From Ipomoea triloba (taxonomy: Eukaryota > Streptophyta > Magnoliopsida > Solanales > Convolvulaceae), in the NCBI RefSeq assembly GCF_003576645.1, contig NC_044920.1, positions 11,661,536 to 11,725,535 on the forward strand: DNA of 64,000 bases, written 5' to 3'. Below, in pieces: positions 10,618-21,980 of the stretch (its first letter is position 1; each line of letters opens with the position of its first letter). The translations under genes were made by a program, and so were the position numbers. A model generated the notes under the pieces. That model saw only the letters and a list, made by a program, of their open reading frames with translations. It was not told where the DNA came from and ran no database searches.

Positions 10618-11431
10618 TAAAGCTAAGAAAATTGAGAGAATAGATATATCAGTCAAACAAGTCAGGCAGACGTGTTCTGTTAAAGGTGCGAATCCAAAGT
10701 GTGGAAGCAGTTTATTTATTTTATTTTTATACATTAGGTATCGTCTGGTTCTCAGATTTTTACTCATGCCTATATACTTTGTGCATAAAAAGTTTTAATT
10801 CCTTTGATCAGTCAATATTTTTCAATGACACCCCAAGTTCAATTACTAGTGAAATTTGAACTATAGCTGAAATAAAACTTTAAAGATAATTAACTAACGA
10901 ACTGAGTTAGCCCTGGAAGATGAAAATATAGGTACAAAAGTTAATGTTGCAACATTTGAATGCATATGGTTTTTGGAAAACAGAAAGATATGCCAGAATC
11001 TCAACTTCATTTCATTATCGGCAGCGTACAACACTAAAACGCCATATTTGAATATGAAGATATAACTTGTTCATTTAATTTGTCTTGATTGGCGTAATAA
11101 GACAGCGTCGCTTTAACATTGTCAAATAATAAATTAACTAGATGGCTTACAAGCCTAGGTGCTACCTGGTCGGATTAGTTAAGCACCCGCAAGTCACTAT
11201 TAAACACTTCAGTCCATTTGGACATAACCCCATCACTGTATTCCCCAAGGGCTTTGAAGAAGCTATGTGTTTGATTGTGGCTTTAGTTTAGGTACCTAAC
11301 CTCTGATCCGCTTCATCGCTTCATCCAACCTTTGATCAAGAGCAACTTGGCTAAGCTCCACATAGCAAATTTGTCTATTCTACCTTGGTCTAGTGATTGG
11401 ATTATTAGGCTAACTCTATTGGATTAGCTAG
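10618..11431. other. Intergenic, no gene supported
   Basis: The stretch is mixed-composition sequence without an RNA gene, recognisable repeat or convincing reading frame. It is the flank in which the copia element at 11437 inserted. Confidence 0.5.
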
Positions 11432-11436
11432 GTCTA

Positions 11437-11613
11437 GATGAGAGTAACGGATTTGAATTCATCAATCAATTACAAAGAGAGAGGGAGAGTCCTCTTATCA
11501 TAGCTAACCTGAGAACTCTCGTATCACACAGGTTATTGTTACAGACTAAGCAACAACCTAAAACCATATAATATAAAAGGAAAACCAAATAAATACAAAT
11601 AATATAATTCACA
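11437..11613 (-). repeat. 3' LTR of complete copia element
   Basis: The minus-strand start is TGTGAATTATATTATTTG, preceded by a purine-rich tract (TTGAGGGGGAG) at 11614-11625 that would be the polypurine tract. Its outer end includes GA before TGAGAG, so the terminus is not a simple CA. Confidence 0.85.
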
Positions 11614-11620
11614 CTCCCCC

Positions 11621-14600
11621 TCAAGCACAAGGTTGGAATTCGACAACGTTGAGCTTGCGACGTAGAGTATGAAAACGTGTTGCCGGTAGGGGCTTGGTGA
11701 AGATGTCAGCAATCTGGTCTCGGCTACTCACAAAATTGACCTGGAAAGCACCGGAAGCAACCTTGTCCCGTACGAAGTGGTAATCAATATCTATGTGTTT
11801 AGTTCTGGCATGGAAGACCGGATTAGCTGCAAGATAAGTAGCAGCCAGATTATCACACCATAGGTGAGCCGGTTGTCCAGAATCAAGGCCTAGCTCACGA
11901 AGAAGAGACACCACCCAGGTAACCTCAGCAGACACATCGGCTAGACCCTTGTACTCAGCTTCAGTCAACGAGCGAGCCACAGTGCACTGTTTGCGAGAAA
12001 GCCATGATATAAGGTTGTCCCCAAAATAAACAGCATAGCCGCTAGTGGACTTCCGATCCACAGGACACCCAACCCAGTCAGAGTCGGAGTAAGCATGTAT
12101 CGCTGTTACGTCGAGGTAGTAAGACGAAGACCATAATTCTGAGTACCCTTGACATATCGTAAAACCCGTTTCATAAGACCCCAATGATCAGCAGTAGGTG
12201 AGTGCATAAACTGACAAAGTCGGTTAACTGAGAATGCAAGATCAGGCCTAGTGATAGTGAGGTATTGCAGTGCACCAACAATGCGGCGATACTGAGTTGG
12301 ATTGTCAAACGGCTCTAGTGACGGGGTAGTTGGTTGTACGATTGCGGCAGGTGTGGCAAGAGATTTGCAATCAGTCATACCGGCGCGAGAAAGGATATCC
12401 TTCATATATCGACGTTGTGATAGCAACAAACCTCTATCGTCAGATAATGTCTCAATGCCAAGGAAGAAATTCGGAGTGCCCAGGTCTCTGATCTTGAAGG
12501 TGCCAACGAGCTGCCCTAATAGTGAATCAATCAATCTGACGTCATTGCCCATTAAGATGATGTCGTCAACATAAACTAGTAAGAAGACACGAGAGACCCC
12601 GGCTGTGTAGTAAAATAGAGATACATCTGTTTTGGAAGAAGAAAACCCTGTGGAGAGTAAGAAATCATGTAGTCATTTAAACCATGCCCGCGGTGCTTGT
12701 TTGAGACTATAGAGAGAGCGCTGAAGATGACACACATGACTTGGATGCAGAGGGTCTTCGTAGCCAGGCGGTTGTTTCATATAAACAGTTTCAGAAAGAT
12801 GGCCGTTTAAAAAGGTGTTGTGAACATCAAGTTGCCAGAGGGTCCAGTTGTTTGAGACTGCATGAGATAGCAGTAGTCTGATTGTTGTTGGTTTGACAAC
12901 TGGGCTGAAAGTATCAAAGAAATCCTCACCGGCTACCTGATTAAAGCCTTTTGCCACGAGACGAGCTTTATGACGATCAACAGTTCCATTGGCTTTACGC
13001 TTAGTGCGAAAAAACCCATTTGCAGCCGATGATGTTCATAGTAGGTGTTGGGGGCACTAGTGTCCAGGTGTTGTTCTGCAGTAGGGCATTAAACTCCTGA
13101 TCCATAGCGTCACGCCATTCTGGGAAAGCAACAGCCTGTGAGTAGCAAGTAGGCTCGGTGGTGATATTAAGGGCATAAAATTGTTCACATGTACCCCGAG
13201 TTTTGCGTCGTGTGCGCATAGCATGTCCATCATTTTGTTCACCTGTACCCTGTGTTTTACGGCCCGTGTTAGATTGAGTATAACTGGTAGTGGTTTGAAC
13301 ACTTGTGGATACAGCGGGAGCTTGTAGTTCCAGAGGCGGTGGATCCTGACTCAATGGTATAGGCCCAGATTGTGCAGGTATAGATTGAGTGATCACAGGA
13401 CTGATTCCCCATGGTACATCAGTCGGCAAACCAACCTGCAAATTAGACTTCAAAGCAAAGGGAAACAGTGATTCATCAAAACGGACGTGACGACAGATAA
13501 AGATAGCCCCCGTGTCAAGATTCATGCAGCGGTAACCTCTGAATGAAATTGGGTAACCTAGGAATACACACGGTGCTGACCGATATTCAATTTTGTGACG
13601 ATTATACGGTCGGAGATGAGGGTAACATTGACAACCAAAGACACGGAAGAATGAATACGAAGGCTGAGTGTGAAACACACGGTAATGTGGGGTTTGGAAA
13701 TTTATGGATGACGAGGATAGACAATTGAAAAAGTATGTGGTTGTTTCAAAGGCATAGTCCCAATATTCATGCGGTGTGGAACTATTAGCCAAAAGGGGTA
13801 GGCCAGTTTCAACAATATGTCTATTTCGGCGTTCAACTCGGCTGTTCTGTTCGTGGGTATATGCACACGATTTTTTGTGAATAATACCGAGAGATTTAAA
13901 CACTTTATGTAGACGTATGTACTCACTGCCTAAATCGGACTGGATGGCTTTGATAGAACGGGAAAATTGCCGCTCTACCATCACCCGAAAACAATCGAAC
14001 ATTTTATATAGGTCCGATTTTAGCCTTAACGGATAAAACCAGCAATAACGGGAGAAGTCGTCGACAAACAGTACAAAATAACGCGACCCGATTGACAACA
14101 TAACTGGAGACGGACCCCAAATGTCTGTGTATAGCAGATCTAATACATTATTACTAGTATTAGGGACCCTATCTAATGGATAGCGTGCAAACTTGCCTAG
14201 CTGACACGCGGTACATAATTTTGAAGAATGTAAATTATTGCTCGTAACAGGACATTGTTTTAGAACTCGATGTAGAACTTGAGTGTGAGGATGACCGAGC
14301 CGTTGATGCCATATCACGGAAGAGGCTCGAGCAGACAGGAACGCAGAATGAAACTTCGGTAGAGGCAATTTGTAGAGACCGCCCACCGTGGACCCCTTAA
14401 GAAGAACCGCCCGAGTGTTGCAGTCCTTCACAAAAAAGCAAGTATTATGAAATTCAAAAAATACTCTGTTTTCATTAGTGAATTGAAAAACTGATAAAAG
14501 GGGTAATGATAATTTCGGGACGCAAAGAATATTTGACATGGTTAAATTTTTGGAACTCGACGGAATGACTGCATGGCCGACACGGGAAACTTCCAAACCT

Positions 14601-14749
14601 GCGCCATTGCCGACCTTGAGTACATCACCACCTGTGTATATGTCCGAATGATCCACCATATTATCATCTGGGGTGGCATGCGACGTAGCCCCTGTGTCAG
14701 GATACCAGTCGGTATGTGTCGCTTGCGGTGAGTCAGCAGCCACAGCCAC
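11621..14749 (-). pseudogene. Copia pol: protease, integrase, RT, RNase H (interrupted)
   Basis: Protease is at the N-terminus (WYPDTGATSHAT, about 14705). Next come the zinc-binding pre-integrase (WHQRLGHPHTQVL, CTACQLGKFAR) and the integrase core with YTDIWGP, IQSDLGSEY and VERRNRHIVE supplying the D, D and E. Near the catalytic Glu the usual TPEQNG is changed to THEQNS. RT starts around 13110 (EWRDAMDQEFNAL, NNTWTLVP) and is broken near 13000. It continues with [29 protein letters not shown] and [10 protein letters not shown], where TGA replaces the usual Trp codon at 12673. YVDDIILMGND is seen near 12550-12575. RNase H ends with SDSDWVGCPVDRKSTSGYA, LTEAEYKGLA and ADIFTKPL. It is a pseudogene by these breaks. 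Confidence 0.9.
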
Positions 14750-14884
14750 GTTTGCGCGAGGAGCCGGATGATCTGCATAACGTTTGTAGCAATTTACAAC
14801 GATATGTCTATAGGCTCTGCAAATCTGGCACCGCGGCGAACCTCCTCCACCACCGCGATTCCGGCCACTGTTGCCACGGCCACG

Positions 14885-15703
14885 CTAGTGTCTGCCTTGG
14901 CTGTTCGAAGAATGCCGACCACCACCGTCGGAATTACCTCTGCCGCGACCTGCATAGTACGCCGATGGTGACTGCGTTGGATTTGCGACCTCTGAAACCG
15001 CAAAGTCCTCTGAATGTATAAACTCTTGATTGCGCAAATTATCAGCGAGTTGCGTCAAGGTCACCGCAGCAGAGGAAACTGTTAAGGCGCTGACCATGGA
15101 TCTATACTCCGGTCGTAATCCACGCAAAGCATAGAGGATCTGTTCGTCGGATGACAATGGTCGGTCGGCCAATGATAGAGCCTCCACTATCATCTGGGCT
15201 TTACCCAGATACTCGGCCGGCGAGTTATTGCCCTGTCTTAGGGTCTGAAATTCACCCAGGAGACTCAAGCATTTGCTGCGCGAGGACGACGCAAATGTGC
15301 CGGTAACGGAATCCCAGACTTCCCGGGAAGTATTCCGGCCAATCGCGAGATACATGACCTCGTCGGTGAGAGGCGAGATCAAAAGGGACAAGATCGATTA
15401 ATCTTGCTGGACCCACGCATGGTACGCAGGGTTCGGTTATGGCGGAGCCGATGATGAACCAGTGCCGCCGGAGGGAGGAAGAGACGCCGGCGGGCATGGA
15501 TGTGTGCCGTCGAGATAGCCGAGGAGGCCCTGGCCTCGTAAGAAGGGTACTAGTTGAGTACGCCAATGGAGATAGTTCCGCGTCGTCAGCTTTACTGAGA
15601 CAAAATGGTGAGCCGCCGTGAGGGCGGTTGGTGTCACCGGTGGCGGAATAGCAGGGGAGACGGCAAGGGTGGTATCGGTGGGTTCGGTCGCCATTGTGAA
15701 CAA
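14885..15703 (-). pseudogene. Copia gag (UBN2 type), frameshifted
   Basis: The start is MATEPTDTTLAV at about 15690, leading to HHFVSVKLTTRNYLHWRTQL and LLGYLDGTHPCPP, the conserved gag N-terminus of this copia group. After a frame change near 15400-15440 it continues as SPLTDEVMYLAIGRNTSREV, LSLLGEFQTLRQG and a Gly/Arg/Ser-rich tail that ends at a TAG at 14885. A CCHC-like knuckle (CRAYRHIVVNCY-like) is read just beyond the stop, in the next frame. It would package element RNA; the shift and stop prevent this. Confidence 0.8.
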
Positions 15704-15787
15704 TCGGAAAAGAAGGGTGGTATTGGTGGGCTAATTTCCGTTCGGCTAAGACCGTAAAAAAATATATTTGAATAGATATCCACCTTT

Positions 15788-15801
15788 CGCTCTTGATACC
15801 A
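15788..15801 (-). other. Primer-binding site of complete copia element
   Basis: The minus strand reads TGGTATCAAGAGCG directly next to the 5' LTR and matches the initiator Met tRNA type. Confidence 0.75.
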
Positions 15802-15976
15802 GATGAGAGTAACGGATTTGAATTCATCAATCAATTACAGAGAGAGGGAGAGTCCTCTTATCATAGCTAACCTGAGAACTCTCCTATCACATAGGTTATT
15901 GTTACAGACTAAGCAACAACCTAAAATCGTATAATATAAAAGGAAAACCAAATAAATACAAATAATATAATTCACA
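15802..15976 (-). repeat. 5' LTR of complete copia element
   Basis: This is the partner of 11437-11613, about 97 percent identical by eye, abutting the PBS on one side and the TSD GTCTA on the other. Confidence 0.85.
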
Positions 15977-15981
15977 GTCTA

Positions 15982-16732
15982 ATGTATCAAACATATTAAA
16001 TATTAAACAACCAATGGAGCAAAAGTAAAATAAAAGATATAATTATGAAATGAGCTTTTTATAACACCATATTGTACTCCGTATGTTTAATAAAATCATA
16101 TCATATATTTTATTAAATAATTCAAAATTTTTTATCTTGCCATAAAACATCGTTATCTTATATTTAAGCTCACAATCGATATTTCGCCTTGTGACTACAA
16201 TGAGGTAATCAATCTAGATTATTCATAGTTGACTGACTTAGATCAAGAATTCTGATAGACAATTTTCTTGAATCTTGTAGTTACTAAATTAACTGTAGAG
16301 TACAATACTAACTTGTAGTAGTTTGAAATAAAATCACATTGAGAGATGAATATTGTGAATGAAGGGATCGGATAATATAATAATAAAAAAACTCTACGAA
16401 ATAAAAGCAGACAACATATCAATTTCAGCAACGAATAGAACTATTAAATCATATTCAGTCCAATAACTTGATTTAATTGGAATATAAAAAAATAAAAATC
16501 AAAGAGTGTATTTGTTGGTGCAATCAAAGATAAAGAGTTTGGCGTAATCCGTAGTAAATAAAAAACAGTCCGTAGTCCGTATATGGATTTTGCAAAGGGA
16601 GGTGGGAGAAATAGCGCGGGAAAGATCGGAACGGTAGTTGGAAGGATAAAGTCCTCCAGTCCGTATTTTGTTTGTTAGTCCCAAAAAATAAAAATCTCTC
16701 TTTTTGCTTGCGTGGAAATGCAGTGATTATAC
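15982..16732. other. AT-rich intergenic, no gene supported
   Basis: Scattered short frames near 16243-16740 have no recognisable domain and biased composition. Nothing else is seen. Confidence 0.5.
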
Positions 16733-17070
16733 CGTGGACCATGGATCATGGTTGATACTGCAGTTCTGTTGAACTGATACTGTAGTTGTGTTGAACGGAT
16801 ACTGCAGTTGTGTTGAAAGAAAACTGGAGTTGCGCGGAACAGAGGTCGTGTCATCTGTCTGGAACTGCACTTGTGTTGAACAGATACTGTAGTTGTGTTG
16901 AATGGATACTGCAGTTGTTTTGAAAGGATACTGCAGTTGTGTTGAACGGATGAACGGCCTCTGTTCTGCGCAACTACAGTTTCCTTTCAACACAACTGCA
17001 GTATCTTTTCAACACAACTGCAGTATCAGCCATGATCATGGTCCACAATACATCGTGAACCATGGTCCAC
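16733..17070. mobile_element. Inverted-repeat element built of ACTGCAGTTGTGTTGAA units
   Basis: The outer ends are inverted copies of GTGGACCATG and ATCATGG. Inside, the 17-mer ACTGCAGTTGTGTTGAA and close variants occur many times, in plus orientation on the left and in the opposite orientation on the right. A GCGCGGAACAGAGG block near 16835 is mirrored near 16960. The whole could fold into one long hairpin. No coding capacity and no clear TSD were found, so the superfamily is unassigned. Confidence 0.6.
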
Positions 17071-17557
17071 AATATAATTTGCGGTGGAAATAGCCGCCTC
17101 TCATTGCATTTTAGTACGCATATTTATTTTACAATCAATTTCTCTCTATGGAAAATTATGGTTATCTTTTGCAAATTTAGCTATAAAGGTAGCTAAAAGT
17201 TAAAAAATAGTTGAAAGTTGAAAAATGAAATCTGAAGAACTGTTAAACTAGCTGATTGTGTTTAAAAGTGTTTGGTAAAATTAGGATTTTGATAAGCTGA
17301 TAAATGTAAAAAAACTAAAAAGGATATCTTAATAAAATTTAAATAGTTTTAAATTTAAACAGGTTTGTTTACCTATTAAAATTTAATATTTTAAAATGAA
17401 ACTATTAGCATAATCATGATCTAGCATCCCATAATGAAGTAACAATATTGTTGCGAATCTCTTTAATCTCAATAGAGGTTTCACTTAAATTTTCGTTGAT
17501 GAATATATTACTATTCATCATATATATATATATATATATAGGTCCTTATTCACATGG

Positions 17558-17955
17558 GAGTTTATTATCAAAATGGTCCCTCGACTATTACGAAATTACC
17601 AATTTGGTCCTCAACAATTTTTCGTGCCCAATTAAGTCCCTCGACTTTGAAAATTTTAACCAATTTGGTCCTCCGTTTATTTTGCTGTTAAACATCCGTT
17701 AAATCAAGACTAAATTGGTAATTTTGCTATAGTCAATGGACCAAATTGGTAATTTATTTATCACTGAAATGGTCCCTTGACCATAGCAAAATTACCAATT
17801 TGGTCCCGATTTAACGGATGTTTAACGGCAAAATAAACGGAAGACCAAATTGGTTAAAATTTTCAAAGTCGAGGGACTTAATTGGGCACGAAAAATTGTC
17901 GAGGACCAAATTGGTAATTTCGTAATAGTCGAGGGACCATTTTGGTAATAAACTC
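17558..17955. mobile_element. Mutator-type MITE (398 bp, near-complete palindrome)
   Basis: The left arm starts GAGTTTATTATCAAAATGG and the right arm is its inverse (GAGTTTATTACCAAAATGG on the other strand). Pairing continues almost without interruption through blocks such as ACCAATTTGGTCCTC and GTTAAACATCCGTTAAAT to the centre near 17755. An exact 9-bp TSD, TTCACATGG, lies at 17549-17557 and 17956-17964, as expected for Mutator-like insertion. It is non-coding and would give a long hairpin RNA if transcribed. Confidence 0.8.
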
Positions 17956-18707
17956 TTCACATGGGGACACAAAGTATTAGAGAACAAATCCTAGGCATTC
18001 AAATAAGTGCAATCAAGGGTTGTGATTGCATCCAAAATAGTGTGAGATTCTAATAACTATAAATAATAAGAGATGACAAAAAAGACAATTGAGAGGTATT
18101 TTAATTTTGGAAAAATTGTAAGTAATATAGTTAACATATTAGATGAAGATATACATTGTAATAAATTGTAAGCTCATAAGGAAGCATAAAATCGGGATCG
18201 TCTTCATCTACGTATAAGAACAAACAGAATAGTTTGAACACCTCTATGCGGATAAATCACACAGTGATGTCTGTGTGACTAGAGGTTGTGTGCCATACAT
18301 ATATAAATCATGTGCTATGTATAAGACTGTCATGTGCAGATACATCACAAATTTAGGGCTAATTTAACTGGCAGTGTGATAAATAATTTCTAGTATTATG
18401 TTTTGAAAAATGTTAGCTTTGTGTATGTATATTTAGTTCAATAAAAATGAGTTTGTAAGTGTTTTTTTTTTTTTTTGAAAACAGTTTGTAAGTGTTTTAG
18501 GTATGAGTAAATTTAAACTCTAATAAGCTGATCTTATATGATTACATAATATATTGTATATGCATATAATATTTATTACTATGTATTTAGACAAATTCTA
18601 TAATATAATATCCCTAATTATAGGTTATATTGCTATATTTATAATTAAAATAAATATATTTAGATTTGTTAATATTTTAATTTTGCATGATTAATATAAT
18701 GCAAAAG

Positions 18708-18723
<16 letters not shown>

Positions 18724-18781
<58 letters not shown>
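18724..18781. repeat. (TG)29 microsatellite
   Basis: 58 bp of uninterrupted TG dinucleotides, preceded by a short TA run. Confidence 0.98.
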
Positions 18782-18783
<2 letters not shown>

Positions 18784-19640
18784 AAAACACACCATTCTAC
18801 GTACTAAAATGTACTAGAGGACCGATAAAACACACCATTCCACACTATAACCAAATGCACCTATTCACTTAAAATTCATCAGTATACGTGATAAAACGCA
18901 TCATTCTACGTATTAAAATGTACCACAACGTGCCACATGTCAGATTATAAGCATACACTATTTACACATATTAGAAAACATGTGCTAAAATATGCACCAT
19001 TCTACATATTAAAATGCACCACAACATGTGTTAATATGCACAATTCCACTTATTGAAAATCATCATCCTAGATTATAAACATGCACTTAGGGGTGGGAAT
19101 AGGCCAGGCCCCTTGTAGGGGCCTATGTCCGGGCCTAATTAAAGCCTAGTTAGGCCTAACTCGTTTAGTAAAAAGGCCAGGCTTGGGCCAATTTCAAAAG
19201 CCTATTAAACTAAACAGGCCAGACCTATATATACTAGGCTCGGCTTTCAGAGGACGGATTAAAACACACCATTCAACGTATTAAAATGCATCAGAGGAGG
19301 GATTAAAACACACCATTCCACAACACACTTATTAAAAACACATGTGTTAAAATACACACCATTCTATGTATTAAAATGCACAAGATGACATATTAAAACA
19401 CATCATTCCACAATACAGTTACACACCATTCTACGTATGAAAATGCACCAGCGGATAAATTAAAACACACCATTCCACAACACAGTTAATACACCAACAT
19501 ACGTAATAAAATGCACAACAGCATGTATTCAAACGTACCACACTATGTACTAAAATGCACCATTTCACTTCACGCATAGATACTAAAATTATCATAATAA
19601 ACCCACTTAAACATACGCGAATTGCAGTTGGATTAATGAA
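18782..19640. repeat. Diverged interspersed repeats of an ACACACCATTCTACGTATTA unit
   Basis: The words ACACACCATTC, TACGTATTAAAATGCACCA and their variants recur about ten times with irregular spacing. They resemble the ACACCACTCAATGTTAAGAA words in the inverted-repeat element at 19756-19996, so this may be an older, expanded relative. There is no coding sequence. Confidence 0.5.
19088..19255. mobile_element. Possible hAT-type MITE fragment
   Basis: It starts TAGGGGTGGGAATAGGCC and contains repeated AGGCC and GGCCTA words with a partial inverted arrangement, resembling short hAT derivatives. No right terminus or 8-bp TSD could be fixed. Confidence 0.3.
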
Positions 19641-19700
19641 ATCGGACGACGTAGATTAGGCCGCACGACCGCATGGGAGCTCACTGCCACATTTGAATAG

Positions 19701-19701
<1 letters not shown>

Positions 19702-19755
<54 letters not shown>
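19702..19755. repeat. TA microsatellite
   Basis: About 54 bp of pure TA next to the following inverted-repeat element. Confidence 0.95.
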
Positions 19756-19759
<4 letters not shown>

Positions 19760-19996
19760 CAGGTTCAGGTGCGGCCGTGCTCTCCCGTGCGGCCGTGCGG
19801 TTCACACCAATCAATGTTACGAAATACACCACTCAATGTTAAGAAACACACCACACAAATATGCACTGTGGTGTGTTTCTTAACATTGTGGTCTGTTTCA
19901 TTGTGGTGTGTTTCTTAACATTGAGTGGTGTATTTCGTAACATTGAGTGGTGTGTGACCGCACGGCCGCACGGGAGAGCACGACCGCACCTGAACC
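19756..19996. mobile_element. Inverted-repeat element with GGTTCAGGTGCGG ends
   Basis: The left end reads GGTTCAGGTGCGGCCGTGCT and the right end is its inverse, followed inward on both sides by CTCCCGTGCGGCCGTGCGGT. Internal CACTCAATGTTA words are also inverted. It inserted in or beside TA repeats, so the TSD is ambiguous. It is non-coding. Confidence 0.6.
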
Positions 19997-20342
19997 AATA
20001 TCTATATATATATGAAAATTTATAAATGTTTATGAATACACAATTTTTTTTAAACACTCAGGATTCTTTACAAAGTAATATATGTTCTATATTTTTCATA
20101 CTTTCGATCCTGTGATCGCCCATTTGGAATAGACAGATGTGTCGTCACACTACATAGTAGTTGGCAACACATATTTAGTTAATTTTATAATTTCATTTCC
20201 TTTATTATATTTAATATTTTATTAATTATAATTAAGAACATTACCAAATTAAAAGAATTTAATTTTTAAATTTATATGAATTAATGTGGTCCAAAATATA
20301 TTATGTTTTGTTGGTTCCGAAGAGTTTGAATCACACGTCTAG

Positions 20343-20386
20343 AGGAGGAGGGCGGGCAGGCGGGCGGGGGGGAGGGGGGAGGGGTA
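20343..20386 (+). repeat. G-run tract, possible G-quadruplex
   Basis: Within 44 bases there are at least six runs of three or more G separated by one or two other bases, which meets the usual quadruplex pattern on the plus strand. Confidence 0.6.
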
Positions 20387-20559
20387 GACTTGTGTAAACT
20401 TTTTAAAATCTTTACTATTCAGAAATTCCAAACTTAAGATGAACATAAGTTAGAATTACTTTTTTGTAAAGGATTTGGCAGTAGAGATACGTGATTCGCG
20501 AATCCTTTTTTAAGTTTAAGCACAATTTAGTCTTAGCAATTTATAGTTGGGTTGGATTA

Positions 20560-21301
20560 GAAACTTGAATATAAATGGTTGTCAATAATTAAGAGAGAGA
20601 GAAGGGGGATTTTTATAATGGTTCGGCTATAAACCAATTTACTCCACTCTTCTCCAAAAACTCCTTGGGGGATTGCATTAAACCCCTTAGTACAAAAGAA
20701 CACTTGAGCCTTGAACACCAAACCCGCCTCAAGTTTCAAGGTTTTTCACAAGTTACCACTTGTCACTCCGCCTCTTTCTACTTTACCAAGTAGAGATACA
20801 AGTTTGCAGCACAAAGATTGTTGATTGTCCAACTTGTTGTAGACTTGACACTTGAATATTCACTTCTTATTGGTCAAAGTATGAGCTTGATCTGGAATTT
20901 GCAGCTCTTCTCTTCCTCTCTCACTAGTCAAGTTTTCTAGCACTTAGAAAGCTTTTGAACACTTGATAATTTTCATTAATGTGACTAGCACATTCTTTAG
21001 TTTTAATTGAAGGTATTTGAAAGTTCGATTTAGCCTAAGAGGAGGGGGGGGATTAGGCTATATAAAATTTGTGTCGATTTATCCTAAGTGATTATATCTC
21101 TTAATTATATTTGATTCAATTTTAGGTGATCAAGTAAATATGCATAATTGAATGTCCTTGAAATGTATAAGGAAAGAAAAACACCAAATTTAGAGTGGTT
21201 TGGTCGAGTCTACTCCACTACCTAAGGGAACCTCCCTTAGGATTTCTAACTCCGCTATCCGACCTCTTTAAAACCTTGGTGGACACCGCTACCATCGCAC
21301 T
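20560..21301. repeat. LTR-like repetitive sequence, unclassified
   Basis: Two stretches share retrotransposon LTR-leader wording (TGGTTCGGC near 20621, GTGGTTTGGTCGAG near 21192) and proline-rich low-complexity frames, but no border or PBS was found. The sequence continues across the solo LTR into 33315 and beyond, showing that it was the insertion target. Confidence 0.35.
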
Positions 21302-21794
21302 TGATGGGGGATAAACTAAAGACTCAGTATTGGAAGCTCGGTGTAGACAGAAGGGGCGACCAATGAAGAGGGAAAAGGGGCTCGGAAGAGGACGACTATA
21401 GAAAGGCTCGCTCGAATGGAGGCTATTCAGTAGACTACTTTGTGGAGCATGAGTCTGATAATGAAAAGAATATGCTTGGTGGTTCCTTAGGTGACAAAAC
21501 AGTTGAAGATCTTAGACTTAGAGTGATTAAACATAGCTATTGAAATAATTAATTACCATGGAGGAAAGGTCGGGCTAAAGAAGTAAGAAGAAAGATGAGT
21601 CGAACCAGACCGACCTAGAAGGGGCTGAGGTAAGAAAGGCGGTGCAAGAGGGGCAGTACCAAACAGGTGGTTATGGAAGTTTCCTAAAGAGTTTGCCGGC
21701 AAAAAGGGAGAGATGCGAAAAGGAGGTCGGGATAGATTAGGAAAGTGCCTAAAATGTAGTAAGGAAAGAGTTCCTAAATTAGTTTAGAAGTTTC

Positions 21795-21937
21795 TGGCGA
21801 GCTGTCGTAGGCTCCCAAATTAAACCTTAAAAACGTAGTAGTGAGAGTAAGGATCGTTCCCACGAGGAGTAACTAGTTTGATTTATGAGTTCAAATTAAA
21901 GAGGGGGGTTTGGTATGAAATTAACATTCAAAATAAG

Positions 21938-21980
<43 letters not shown>

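Larger units (their letters stand above)
11437..15976 (-). mobile_element. Complete Ty1/copia retrotransposon, 4.5 kb
   Basis: Two LTRs of 175 and 177 bp flank gag, protease, integrase, RT and RNase H in copia order on the minus strand. The element is bounded by an exact 5-bp TSD, GTCTA, at 11432-11436 and 15977-15981. By eye the LTRs differ at about four substitutions and one 2-bp indel, so the insertion is fairly recent. Gag and pol carry stops and at least one frameshift, so it is structurally complete but not coding-competent as read. Confidence 0.9.
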
